From: a virus
Reading direction: 5' to 3' (one strand)
IMG/VR virus record: IMGVR_UViG_3300033153_001972
Coordinates: 1 to 32,397 of that record
DNA: 32,397 nt
Shown here: piece after piece, positions 17,854 through 29,800 of the stretch
Position numbering within the stretch: the first letter of the stretch is position 1
How the letters are laid out: each line of letters begins with the position of its first letter
The notes under the pieces: model-generated
Told to the model about the DNA's origin: nothing
Database searches by the model: none
The model's input: the letters and a program-made list of their open reading frames with translations, nothing else
Translations under genes and position numbers: made by a program

Positions 17854-18255
17854 ATGGAATTAAATATAAGAAGACTTCAACCAGAAGATTTAGAAATAAT
17901 AAATAAATGGTGGGAAGCATGGCCTGATTGGGTAAATCCAGGAATTGGTTTTTTACCTGAAACAGGTGTAGTAGTAACAGCAGGAGACAAACCTATTTTT
18001 GCCGCATTTATATATTTTACGAATGCACAAGTAGCTTTATTTGAATGGATGATTTCAGATCCAAACTATAGAGAAGATAATAGACAAGAAGCTGTAGAAT
18101 TACTTATACAAGGTGCAGAATCAGTTATTAAATCACAAGGATATAAATTCATGTTTAGTATAAGTAAACACAAGAAATTAATGAACACAATGGAGAATTT
18201 AGGTTTTCATGTAGATAGAGAACCATCTTATGAACTTTTAAAATTAATAGAGTAA
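17854..18255 (+). CDS. GNAT-fold protein, T7 gp13-like position
   Basis: This 133-residue protein has the strand-helix order of GCN5-related acetyltransferases: an opening strand and helix (NIRRLQPEDLEIINKWWEAW), two central strands (VVVTAGDKPIFAAFIYF and VALFEWMISDP), a long helix (EAVELLIQGAESVIKSQGYK) and a closing MENLGFHV. The acetyl-CoA pyrophosphate loop, usually R/Q-x-x-G-x-G/A, reads REDNRQEA (residues 73-80) and has lost the glycines, so catalysis is doubtful. In T7-like phages the gene just before the internal virion proteins 14, 15 and 16 is gp13, which as I recall also has a GNAT-like fold. Here the next genes look like 14, 15 and 16 analogues, so a virion assembly role is more likely than metabolism. 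It is separated from the next ATG by 1 base. Confidence 0.68.
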   Translation: MELNIRRLQPEDLEIINKWWEAWPDWVNPGIGFLPETGVVVTAGDKPIFAAFIYFTNAQVALFEWMISDPNYREDNRQEAVELLIQGAESVIKSQGYKFMFSISKHKKLMNTMENLGFHVDREPSYELLKLIE

Positions 18256-18256
18256 T

Positions 18257-19045
18257 ATGGCAGTAATGACAGGAATAGCCGCTGCCGGTATGATAGCCGG
18301 TGCAGGCATGGGAGTTTTCACAGCAGTACAAGCAAATAAAGAAGAAAAAAGAGCTAGAGGCGAAAAAATAAAACAAGAGCAAATATTAGAAGATCAAAGG
18401 AATAGTAGACAAAAAATATACAATCCTATGGCTGGTCTAACTAATGAAGCTGAAAATATTGGTGTTGCTACTCAAGCAACAAAGTTTGCAGCTGAACAAG
18501 CGGATATGGCTTTAGCAAATACATTAGATACTATTAGAGCTACTGGTGGTGGTGCTAGTGGTGCAACTGCATTGGCTCAAGCTGCATTACAAAGTAAACA
18601 AGGTATTGCTGTAGAAATTCAAAGACAAGAATTAACTAATAAACAAAACATTGCTGCTACACAAATGAAGATCAATGAACAAAAAGCTCAAGGAGCTAAA
18701 TGGGCATGGGAAGAACAAGAACAAAGAGATATAATTGAATTAGATAGAACACAAAACTTAATGGATAAAGCCGAAGCTCAAGAATTTGCTGCGCAAGCTC
18801 AAAAGATGGAAGCTATTGGTAATATTGCTAGTTCTGTTGTAAGCGGAATGGGTAATATGGCTACGGGTATGGCGACTGATAATCAAGTGGCTGGATTTGC
18901 TCAATATGGCTACGATCAATATGCCTTAAACCCTAGTGATCCTCAATGGCAGGGTTTTTCACAGATGGATGGTACTTCTGGTAATAGAAAAGCATATGGC
19001 GCTGTTAATAGTTATTTTGGCGGATACGGTATGTTTAATCAATAA
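18257..19045 (+). CDS. Internal virion protein, T7 gp14-like (ejected)
   Basis: This 262-residue protein opens with a small hydrophobic Gly/Ala stretch (MAVMTGIAAAGMIAGAGMG), then a long Ala/Gln/Glu-rich helix (ANKEEKRARGEKIKQEQILE onward) and Gly/Ala segments (IRATGGGASGATALAQAAL near 95). After residue 190 comes another membrane-like GNIASSVVSGMGNMATGMAT, with a soft Gly/Tyr tail. This matches the design of T7 gp14, the small ejected protein that forms a pore in the outer membrane: an N-terminal hydrophobic segment, coiled helices and a second Gly/Ala stretch. Size (T7 gp14 is about 196 residues) and location, after a GNAT gene and before two large genes, support this. Similarity is of architecture rather than residue identity. 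Confidence 0.65.
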   Translation: MAVMTGIAAAGMIAGAGMGVFTAVQANKEEKRARGEKIKQEQILEDQRNSRQKIYNPMAGLTNEAENIGVATQATKFAAEQADMALANTLDTIRATGGGASGATALAQAALQSKQGIAVEIQRQELTNKQNIAATQMKINEQKAQGAKWAWEEQEQRDIIELDRTQNLMDKAEAQEFAAQAQKMEAIGNIASSVVSGMGNMATGMATDNQVAGFAQYGYDQYALNPSDPQWQGFSQMDGTSGNRKAYGAVNSYFGGYGMFNQ

Positions 19046-19056
19046 AAAAATATAAA

Positions 19057-20793
19057 ATGGGCTACGTAGATCCACAACAAAATATACGAACTTATCTTCA
19101 GACTATGAACGATCAGACTAGAAGGTTTGGTGAAGAGTTTGATAGTATGTTTGCTAGAGTAAATCAAGACGTTAGAGGTAATATTGCTGCTAATATAGCA
19201 AAAATAGAACAAGCTCGTCTTAAAAAACAAGTTGGCGCAGAAGATTATTGGGAGGCATATAAAAAAGCTACTCCTAAGGAAGGGTATATGGAGAATAGGA
19301 ATAAATTTCTTAAACATGTAGGAGAGTTGTATTATGGTATTTCAGATTGTGGCACGCCAGATTGTGAATACAAGCAACGTAATTATGAACAAATACCTAG
19401 TAAAATAGCAGAAGTACAAGGTGTATATTTAGCTTTGAAAAAAATGTTTGATGATTCTATTGGAGCTGGAGATGGTATCCCTGGAGGATATAATCCGGCT
19501 ACCTCTCTAAAAGTAATGGGTTTTATAGATGAAGATGCTGACCATAGCTATGATGTTAATGATGATGGTAAATTAGTAGTTAGTTACAAGTATGGTGGAG
19601 TAGATTATTCCATGACTGCTCAAGAAATTATAGATTTAGGTGTAGAAGGAAATTGGGGTGTTAAAGTATATGGAGATCCTGTTTCTACTAGAACTGAAAT
19701 ATGGGATGGTATCAAAAAGAAAATAGATTATGATAAATTAGTTTCTAAATATCAAAGCACGAGTGGAAGAACTACAAAACAATTTGATCAATATAAAGTT
19801 GCTAATGAAGAATTTATAAAATTTGCATCTAATCCAGAAGAATATAAGCAAACTATAGAAGGTCAAAATGGTCAAACTATAATGGGGAACAATTGGGCTA
19901 TTATATTAAATGACGCAGTGGATGTAGTAAACGATCCTACTGCACCCCAAGAGCTTAAAGATAAGTATCAACCTTATTTAGATAAAATATTAGGGGGAGC
20001 TGATGGTAAATATGGTGGAGCTGCTGCAGCTGATGATATTAAAATCCCTGGAAGAGATATGAATGTAAATTATTTAGGAGATGAAAATGTTCAAGATTAT
20101 GTAGGCTCAACAGCTACAAGCTCTAGTGATTGGTTAAATTTTTATAAAAATCAAGGAGCAGCAGGGGTGTGGGATGTAACAAATGCCAATATGAAAGGTT
20201 TAGCTTATGATTGGTTTAGTAGCTACAACCCTAAAACTAATTATTTAAAAGGATATAATAATAAAGGTAAAGTATTAAAGACAGAGGTTAGAGGTGGTAA
20301 AGGATCATCTAATTCATCAGGAGGTGGTAAAGGAACATTTGATTTAAATAAGAAAAGAGATCAAATTGTTACATGGGCTAAAAACTCTGATAGTCCTAAT
20401 ATTTCAAGTGCTTACAAAATACCTTATGGACCTAATAATAATAAACAAACAGGTATTGCTTATATATGGGGTGCTGATGCCAATGCTGGAAAAAATCCAA
20501 CATATATAGGTTTAATGAGTGAATGGTTAAACAGTAATGAAGGATTACCAAGTATTGGTTTAGCTGCACCTAAAAATTCTACATTTAAAATAGATGCAGA
20601 AGGTAAAGTTTATATTGAAAATAGTGATGGAAGCATTACGCCAACTTCAATTATATTTAAACCTGGTAGGGAATTATATGGTAATGATCAAACAATAAGA
20701 AGTATTTTAGATAATTTTGATAAACAAGCAAGAGCTGATGCTAATCAAGGAGGAGTAGACAGCGATGAAGACCCTGCAGGACTAAACAATTAA
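19057..20793 (+). CDS. Probable internal virion protein in the T7 gp15 position
   Basis: This 578-residue protein has no recognisable enzyme motif. The N-terminal 110 residues are helical and charged (NIRTYLQTMNDQTRRFGEEF, then IAANIAKIEQARLKKQVGAE). A DVNDDGKLVVSY segment near residue 173 looks like a beta hairpin or a weak EF-hand loop, and residues 425-440 are a Gly/Ser/Lys linker (GGKGSSNSSGGGKG). The C-terminal part (QTGIAYIWGADANAGKNPTY, then KIDAEGKVYIENSDGSI) is beta-rich. In T7 the gp15 gene lies between gp14 and gp16 and its product forms the periplasmic tube with gp16. The order is the same here. The tag is positional; no sequence similarity to gp15 is claimed. It ends 10 bases before the giant gene. 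Confidence 0.5.
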   Translation: MGYVDPQQNIRTYLQTMNDQTRRFGEEFDSMFARVNQDVRGNIAANIAKIEQARLKKQVGAEDYWEAYKKATPKEGYMENRNKFLKHVGELYYGISDCGTPDCEYKQRNYEQIPSKIAEVQGVYLALKKMFDDSIGAGDGIPGGYNPATSLKVMGFIDEDADHSYDVNDDGKLVVSYKYGGVDYSMTAQEIIDLGVEGNWGVKVYGDPVSTRTEIWDGIKKKIDYDKLVSKYQSTSGRTTKQFDQYKVANEEFIKFASNPEEYKQTIEGQNGQTIMGNNWAIILNDAVDVVNDPTAPQELKDKYQPYLDKILGGADGKYGGAAAADDIKIPGRDMNVNYLGDENVQDYVGSTATSSSDWLNFYKNQGAAGVWDVTNANMKGLAYDWFSSYNPKTNYLKGYNNKGKVLKTEVRGGKGSSNSSGGGKGTFDLNKKRDQIVTWAKNSDSPNISSAYKIPYGPNNNKQTGIAYIWGADANAGKNPTYIGLMSEWLNSNEGLPSIGLAAPKNSTFKIDAEGKVYIENSDGSITPTSIIFKPGRELYGNDQTIRSILDNFDKQARADANQGGVDSDEDPAGLNN

Positions 20794-20803
20794 TAAAATA
20801 TTT

Positions 20804-23800
20804 ATGCCAGAATATACAACAGTAGAATTTTTAACCCGTGTTCGTAATAAATATAATGCTTATTATGACATGGATGACACTGAGCTTTTAGAAAAAATAT
20901 TAGCTAAATATCCTGTTTATAAAGATCAAATAACTGACTATGTATCTCCAGAAGATAAATATAGAGATGAGCAGTTGACTGAATTTGTAAAGCAAAGATT
21001 TGATGGGCTGACTGATGCAGGTGAAGGGTTAATTAATCCTTGGGACAATAATCTTAAATCTCCTATGTCTCCTGATTATGACTTTGCTACTGATAGTCCT
21101 ATGGCTATTGATATACAAAAAGATTTCCAAGCAAATAGAGAAAGATACGATGATGTAGTAAAAATGTTTAGAGAGTTAGATCCAGATGCTAGTGTTGAAT
21201 ATGCTGAAGGTGGAGTAGGTGGTGTTATTAATATGCCTGGTATAAGTGGATTGGATGAAGAAGAAGATCCAGAAATTTTCTCAGCAGCGTATGGTCTAAT
21301 ACAAGGTACAGGCAAAACTTTAGCAATGGGTAATTGGGAAGAAGGAGAAACCCCATGGAATATTCAAGAATTTAGTTTGGACCCTGCTATACGTAAAAAA
21401 CAATTGGCTGGTTTTAAAAAGCGCTATGAAATGTTGCCAGACAAAATAACTCAAATTAACAAACAGAAACTAATAGATCTTCAAGCTATGCAGCCTGATG
21501 ACAGAGTAGAGGCTATTGAGAATGGTAGATCTTTCCCTGTAGATGACATAAACACAGGATATCCTAGTTCTTTATACGCCTCAGCTAATGATACTAGAAA
21601 TATTACAGGAGTTGGAGTTGATGCTTACAGAGAAGGTACATTAAGAGGTGCCACTGATAAAAATCTTTATGGAAAGTTTGATGTTAATACTTTAACAGAC
21701 GCTACAGATTATACATTCAAGGGTAATGAACAAGTAATAGAGAATTTTTATGATGAATATGGAGAGCCTTTTTCTGCTCCAGGAGCATCTAATACAAAAG
21801 CTCTGTTTAGTGGATTTAGCTATAGAGATTTTTTAGATAATCCTGAACAGTTTAAGCAATGGCTTTATAAAGCACAATCAGGAAAGTTAAGAGATTTTGC
21901 TATAGAAAGATTAGAAAAAAATAACCCAACTGACGAAATGATTTCTTATGCAAATAAGAAATACGGTGTTACAAGTAAGGAAGATATAATATCTAGAATA
22001 GCTAATGATTCAACATCGCCTTGGGCTGAATATTTTTTCCCTATAGAGACATATGAAAAAACTCATAAAATGGGTAAGGATGAGAATCCATTACTTGCGA
22101 ATGGTAAAGAAAATCCTAATTATAATAAAAATATTTACTATATAAATGCTCCAGCTAAAGGTATTCCGTGGAAAGAATGGAATGGTTTAAGCAACGAAGA
22201 AAAAGATAGAAGAATATCTAAAGGTGAAGGTAACATAACTCAGATAGCAGAAGTTAGAGATCCCGATCTAAAGTTCTTTGCAGAGTGGGATGTGTTAGAA
22301 ACTATAGATGATGGAGATGGTAGTGATAGATTTGTAGAAGTTAAAAAAATATTAGCAGGTGGGCCAGCTAACCTGGGTGAGTATGAAACCCTTGCTCAGT
22401 TTTTTGCTGGCAAATATGACCAAAATGGCAAATCATTAGATTTTATAGATTTTGATAGACCTAATTGGGAAAAGTTTACAAATAGACTTGATGCTTCTAC
22501 AGATTGGCAAACTCTTTTTCAGTTTGCTGTAGGTGGACCTGCTCAATATGATCATTATGATAAAAAAATTGCTACAAATAATCTTGAAGATTGGTGGTTA
22601 AGTATTAAAGATAATCCTACTGTACAAAAGTACACGCAAAGATCTTTAGGTACTTTTAGTGAAAATGAAAAAGACGAGAGAATCGCTAAATTTGGTTGGG
22701 ATAAAAAAACAAAAAAAGATATAAAACAAGAAGAAAAAATTTTAAAAGAAAAGTTTAAGAAAGAAGGTGATTATTTAGGAGAATGGAGAAAATATAGAGA
22801 AAAAGAATTACCTTATTGGAAGGAACTTTCAGAAACAAAAAAGGATGGCGGCCTCAAGCTCAGAGTCGAAGACGATAAGATTGACATGCATAGACCTGGA
22901 GTTGAAGAAAGAATGCTCAAAATGAGATTTGATGAAAACGTTTGGGCACCGAAAGAGAAGCAATACATTGAGGATAACTATGCGAAATTATTAGCGGATG
23001 ACCCTGAAGCTATAATGCCAAATAGGATCGACAACAAGGTTAGAACTCATATAACTGAGCAAGGTAATAGTTTAATGAGTATATTCCGAAAAAATGAAGT
23101 AGCAGGTCTTCCTGACATGTTTGATAGTCAAGGAGATTTTGCAGGCGACATTGGAGAAGTATCTGAAAAGGCAGATGATAAAACCAGTAGAGATAAACAA
23201 GCAACATATACTGGCCCAGGTTCACAATATCAATTAGGATTAGAATATATAGAAGCTAATAATATAAGTGATAGAGAGTCAATGTATGAAGCCAGAGATG
23301 GTTTATTTTGGAAGCTTAACAGTTTAGCAAAGATGATTTCTGACAAGGCTGGCGAAGTGGGTAGTATGAGGTACAAAGGAACTGTCAGCAATGTTGTAGG
23401 AAAACTAGGTACTATGTTTCAAGATAGCATGCAAGAAGGTGATAATGAATTACAGTTGCTAAGTTGGACAGGTGATATTGCTAGAATAAATCATCTTGTT
23501 GAAACAGGAGAGTTTGAAGGATTTTGGAGACTTTTAAGAAGTAACCATCCTTTAGCTCAAGAGTTTAATGAAACATTAAGAGACTTTCAAGCGTTACATG
23601 AAGTAGCAACTCTTGGTAAAGATGTATTTGGAACCAGCCGTGAATTTGATGAATCCGGAGGGGTTATAGCTAATATAGGCTCTACCTGGGATAAAATGTT
23701 TACTGGATATGATGCTTTTGATGGAATTACTGGTGGAGCTGCAGAAATAGGAAATGATGAAAGAGCTTTAATTATGTCTAATTATTTAGCAGGTAATGGT

Positions 23801-26800
23801 TACTCTGATTTATCTCCTCATATACAAGAAAGATTAGAAGCTGGATGGGGTGAAGTAGGTGTTGAAACAACAGCTAGTTTAGTGCCTTTAATAATAGAGA
23901 TTGCTGCTGTTGAAGCTGGTGGCGGTGCTGCTGCTATTGAAAGCATAGGCCTGTGGGCTAATAGACTGAAGAACTACTCTGCAGTAAGTAGAAGATCTAA
24001 ATTATGGAATGGTATAATTACTAATACTTTAGGCGGAACTAGGTATTATGGTACCACTAGAGCTATGAGAAGTGGAACTAATTTAACAGGTGAAATGCTT
24101 AAAATTGCCGCTGCTGACGAGTTAGGTAATTATATATATGGTAGAGATAAAATGGGATTAACCTTTGGTGGTAGTATGGGCTATGGTATGGCTATGGCAG
24201 AATCGCTAATGACTTCTCAACTAGGAAGAAAACTACCTTTCTTACCAGGCATATTACAAAAACTTAGTCAAAGTCGTGCTATTCCTTCTAGGTTTTTAAG
24301 TCAACAAGGAGGACAAATAACAGGTGCAGGATTAGGATATATGTCTATGCAGGTTGCTGAAGCAGCTCAAGGTCTTACTAATGAATTATTAGGTGGAGAA
24401 GAATATGATTTAGCTCACCAACTTCAAGGTATGTCTGATATGAATCAAACTGTAGGAGTATTAACTTCATTATACTTTCTTGGTTTTAAAGGAAGCAAAG
24501 TTTACGATGCTTTAAGTAAAGACATACACTACGGTTTTAAAGGTCCATATCCTGAATTAACAAAAGCTAAAAAAGAATTAAACATCAAAGGAGATGATGG
24601 CTTGTATTATGAAACTAAAGAAGGCAAGTACGAAACAATAGATGATCTTTATGACAGCGAAGTTGACAAGTTATTAAATGATAAGAAATATGAAAATGAT
24701 CTCACTCCTGAAGGATATATAAAACCTAAAAGTCCATTAGCTAAAAAGCTTAACGAATTAAAAAATGCAAAAAGAACTGTAGAGTCATATGAAGATTTAG
24801 CTCTTGCTAAAGAGCTGGTAAAAGGAGATTTCAAAAAAGGTTCAAACTATCAAAAATATAAAGATAATTTATATTTCTTAAAGCAAGATATAGAGCAAGG
24901 TGCTGGTTTAAGCACAGATCTTATATCATGGGTAGGATCAGGCCATGTAACGCCAGAAGCGTTATCTGCTACGCTTGGTAAATCAAAAGCTTGGGCAGAG
25001 AGATTTATTGAACAGCAAGGTCAAATAATGGATATGGTTTCTAAGAGTGGAGTTTTCCCTAACAACAAGTATAGAAAACCAGCTATTGAACTAGCAGTAA
25101 AAGTTTATGACTTGCAATATGCTAAAGAATCATTAGAACACAAACAATCTCAAAGCTCTGTTGTTAATCCAGAAATAAAAGCTGAAATAGCTAAAGTAAA
25201 TGAGCAATTAAAAGAGGTATTATATGGAAATGAAAAAAGACCAGGTCTCAGTGCTTTATTAGAAGGTGGCAAAAAAAATCCTCACAGCTTATTTGCTAAA
25301 ACAGAACCGGAACGACTTAAGCAAATGGAGACTAGTGATGCTGTGGTAGAATCAATACTAGAATATAACAATAGTAAAGGAGGCCAAAGAGCTAAGTTAG
25401 AACCTTTATCTTTTGATGAAATGATGGATAAATATCCAGAGCAAGCTTTGGAAAATCCTGAAGGCTTTTTTCACACTAATGCAGATGGATCTGTAAACTT
25501 AGTGGTTAATAGAGAAAGGGCTTTAGATTTAAATCCAGCTACTTCTTTACATGAATTAGCTCACTTTTTAGTAGATAGCAGCTTTAAAGACGCTAAAGGT
25601 AATGTAACTCCAGAAGGAAAAAAGATTATTGACAGTTGGTTAAACAGTATGCCTAGGCAGAAAAGAGCCGTGCTAGAAAAAAGAATTGCAGATAATTATT
25701 CGAGTAATAAAGCTCCAGAGCAGTATTATGTAGAATACTTAACGTCTTACTTAGATGCTGTAGGCAAAGGTGAAGCAACTTTACCTAAAGGAGAGTTTTC
25801 AAAAACAATAGGAAACAAGCTTAAAGATTTTTTTAAAGATAGTCCAGAAATTAATTTTGATCTATCAACAGTCGAAGGAATTGAAAATTTAATTGGATTA
25901 TTAAATCACGCTACTAGTAAGCCAGGTAAATTGAATATTACTCTTCAAAAATTAATTGACAAAAAAATAGCATCAGAAAAAGGGGAAGCTCCTAAAGAAG
26001 AAGCTAAAGAGAAAAGTGAAACTTCTGATGAAAAAGAAAAAGAACAAGAGATTGAGGATGCAAATACACCAGTTGAGACTGAAAAAATAAATCCTAAAAA
26101 AGCTGCTAAAGCAAAAGTTAAAGAAAAAGCTCAAAAAGATAAAGCAAAAGAAGAAGTTAAAGAAGAAGTTAAAGAAGAGGAATCACCTGAGGTTCAAGAT
26201 AAAACAACTGTAGAAAAAAGAAGTGATACTTTTAAATCTCCTAAAGAATTAATAAAACAATTAGAAATAACTGATTCTGAGATCATTAAAAAAATTAATG
26301 AAAAACATGCGAATGACTCTTTTGGTGTTGATATAGAGTTGGTAGAAATAAGAACTGACGCAGATGGTAATAAAACTGCAATGGTTGATATTGCCGGTGA
26401 TGGAGAGTTAACTAAAATAAAACTACCATTTGACAAAGGAACTTTCTCTAAATCAAAAGGGTTAAAAGATATTAATTTAGAATTAAACAAAAATTTAAAA
26501 GAAAAAGAAAAATTAATAGCTAGTAATAAAGCTTTAGTGGTAGCAGGTGCCGCTAATAATAGAGACAAGATTAACAAGAATGTAAATCGATTAAAAGAAA
26601 TTAATAAAAATATTAACACTCCTACTCGAACAAAGTTTGAAACTAATAAGATGGGTGTAGAAATTGTAAGATCTACCGAAAAGAATTTATTAGGCAAAAG
26701 AATTCCAGGAGATGTAGCTGAAGCCTATAATAAAAGTATTAAAGCAGGAGATGCTAAATTAAAAGCAGGAGATTTAATCACATCTAGAAATATAAAAGAC

Positions 26801-29800
26801 GTTGTCTATGGTGCTGAAAAATTACTAGCAGATATAAACGCTCCAATTATAAATAAAGCTAAATCTATGTATAAAGAAATTCCTGACTCTAAAATAACTA
26901 GTAGAGCTCAATGGAATGAAATGGTAGATAACTTCTTTAGTTCTAAACTTCCAGAAGACGGTAGTATTTTATATGGTAAAAAGAAAAGAGATTCTAAACA
27001 ATTCTTATTTGATCCTAAACAATCTGGATTAGGTACATATATGACTAACTTCTTTGTTAATAAATCTAAAGAGCTATTTAAGAAAGGAACATTTGAAAAA
27101 GGTGGAGATGCTTTAGATAACTTAAATATATCAACTGATACTCCTAGTTTAGAAGCGACTGAAGCTTCAATGAGAAAGAATAAAGCTTTAGATTTAGGTC
27201 CAGCTGATACTAAATTGTTTGAAGATATTACAAGAAAATTTATTAAAGATAATATTAAAAAAATAAGTAAAGCACAAGGAGATAAGCAAGCTTTAAGTGA
27301 TATATTTGATACTGATCTTAATAAATATTTAGATAAGAATATTACAGAAATTATATCGAAAAAGATGCCTAAAGGTTATAAAGAACCTTATAAAAACTGG
27401 GTGGAAGCTATAGCTCCTGAATTAATAAAATTAGCTGAGACTAAAATAGGAAAAGATGGGGTGATGGTAGGTGATCCTTATGTTTTTATTAATAGAGGAG
27501 GAAAACAATTTCAAAACTTATTTTATAAACCTAGAAAATTAACGGCTAAAGGAGATGTGGGAAGAATAAAGGTTGCCGAAGGAAAAGAAAATCCAGCTTG
27601 GGACTTTCTTCAACCATCAGAAAAAGCTATAGTAGATTTCTTTACTACAGATAAACCTGGAAAGCCTAGAAAAGACTCTTTAAGAAAACCATTAGCTAGA
27701 ATAATTAGTAAAACTATTGCTAAAGATTATACCAATAAAGTTTTAAGTGAAGCATGGGAACAGGCGGCAAAAAAATTAGATATAGATAAATTAATATCTA
27801 AAGATAAAAAAGATTTAGATTATAAAGTTTCTAAAGATTGGGCTAAAGATATTAAAGATAATCCTTATGCAGAGCTTACAACTGATCAATTAAGATCTGT
27901 TTTAAAAGATAATTTATTTTCTGATGTTGCTAATGCTATTATACGTAGTGAAGATTTTATAGCATCGAAAAATAAAGATTTAAAAACTATAGACTTTGAA
28001 AACATAAAGAAAAATTTAGGTAAACGATGGGGTGCTACTCCAGAAATGTTAGATTTTATAAGTGTATCAAATATAGTAGATAATGCAGAAATATTTAGAC
28101 TAGAACAACCTATTGCTTTTAAAGATTGGTTGAATGCAGCTGAAAAAGGTTTAGAGCTTGAATGGCATGCAAATAATCCTCAAATGAATAAGTATTTTGA
28201 AACTGCTATTATAAGAGGTATGCTAGATAAAGCTTATGCGGCTAGAGAAGATGTAGCCACATTTGTAAAAGGTATTGATGCGTTGCCAGACAAGGTTAAA
28301 TGGAATGGTAAGGATTTAGATATTTCAGGATTAAAAGAATATTTAAAATCCCCTGAAAGTGCTATGTATGGTAGTAGTAATAAAGCAGGTGAACAAAAAG
28401 TAAACTATTTTAATGAAACAGTATTAAAGAAATATATAGATCATGCAATTAAGTTTGGTGAAAAACTTCCTACCTGGTTGTTAAAAATGTCAAATAAAAA
28501 TTCTGTTTTAGGTACACTAGGGTTAGGTACTTCACCTACAGGATTATCTTCTTTAAGTTTAAAAGAAGGAGCAAGACGTAGTTTAGAGGGTTGGGAAAAA
28601 GCTATAGCAAAAGCTATGGACAGAGGAGAAACTTTTGGAGATAATACAGCAGCGGAGTTAGCACAACAACTACCAAATACCCAAAGTACTACTCCTAAAA
28701 TGATGGCTACTAGAGAAGGTAAAAACTGGATACCTACAGGTATAGAGGTTTATGATACGCCTTGGGCTAGAAAACAAGCTGATAGAGCATTGGAAGCTCT
28801 TGGAAAGAATGAATCTAAAGCTTTTGCAGGATTAGAAAAGAAGTTGAAAGACTTTTATTCAGATAGCCAAATGAAGAGGTTAATGAAAAAAGATTTTACT
28901 GACTTAACCGACGCTGAAATAGCAGAAGTATTGTCTAAAGGTATCAATGAAGGTAACAATGCTATACGTAAAGAAGTATATGATGCTATACAAATAGCGA
29001 AAGAGGAATACATAGCAGAAGCAAAAACTGAAGCCGAAGCTCTAGATAGAATGGAATACGTGATGAGAAAATCTAAAGAAAATACTAATCTAGTAGAAGG
29101 TTTAGATAGACAAGCTGTACCTATAGAAGCTATATATTGGCCTGAAGGTAAAAAATTAATGGCAGAAACTATAAAGCTTGAGCATTTAAAAGTTTCTGTA
29201 GATCAGTCTAATAAAGTAATGGCTGCAGTAATACAAGGAGAGTATAGTACAAAAGGAAAAGATATATCTCGGGATTACGTAGGAATATTATCACAGAAAA
29301 AATTATTAGATATAGTGGATTTCCGTGGTAAAACTACTAACACATCGACTGTAGCTAGAATGGCTTTAGATTTATTAGAGTTAAAAAATTATAGAACTAT
29401 TACTCCTGATGGTAAGTTTGGTGAAACTTATTACGAGAGAATGATTAGAGAAGCTGGAGCTGATATTAAATTAACTTCTAAAGAAATAGAGTTGATTAAG
29501 TCAGAAGCATTAGCTGGATCAGTAGCTGAATGGGCTATAAATAGAGATGCTACAGGTAGAAAGATACTAAAGACCGCTGTAGAAAATGCTAAAACTTTAG
29601 AAAAAGTTTATGACAAAAACCAATCTAATCAAGTATTTTCTAAATCTAAAAAACTTAGTATTCCTAATCAAATAGAAGGAATGAAGATAGCTGACAAAGC
29701 TTTAGAACTAGGGAGAGAAAGAGATAAAAAAGTTAAAAAAGCTAGGGTATTTGATTTTGATGATACTGTTGCAAGAACTAATAGCAAAGTATTTGCTACT

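Noticed and set aside
19564-19615. EF-hand calcium site (DVNDDGKLVV) in the gp15-position protein
   Set aside because: Only one loop, without the flanking helices or a glutamate in the last position; more likely an ordinary beta turn.
26194-26697. 167-codon open frame on the - strand, hydrophobic and Phe/Leu/Ser-rich
   Set aside because: It is the complement of a Lys/Glu/Asn-rich part of the giant gene; the composition is what the antisense of AAA/GAA/AAT codons gives, and there is no leader or neighbour on that strand.
29753-29767. DFDDT considered as the DxDxD-type metal site of a crAss-like RNA polymerase
   Set aside because: The three further HAD motifs follow at the right spacing, and no second RNA polymerase signature was found in the giant protein.
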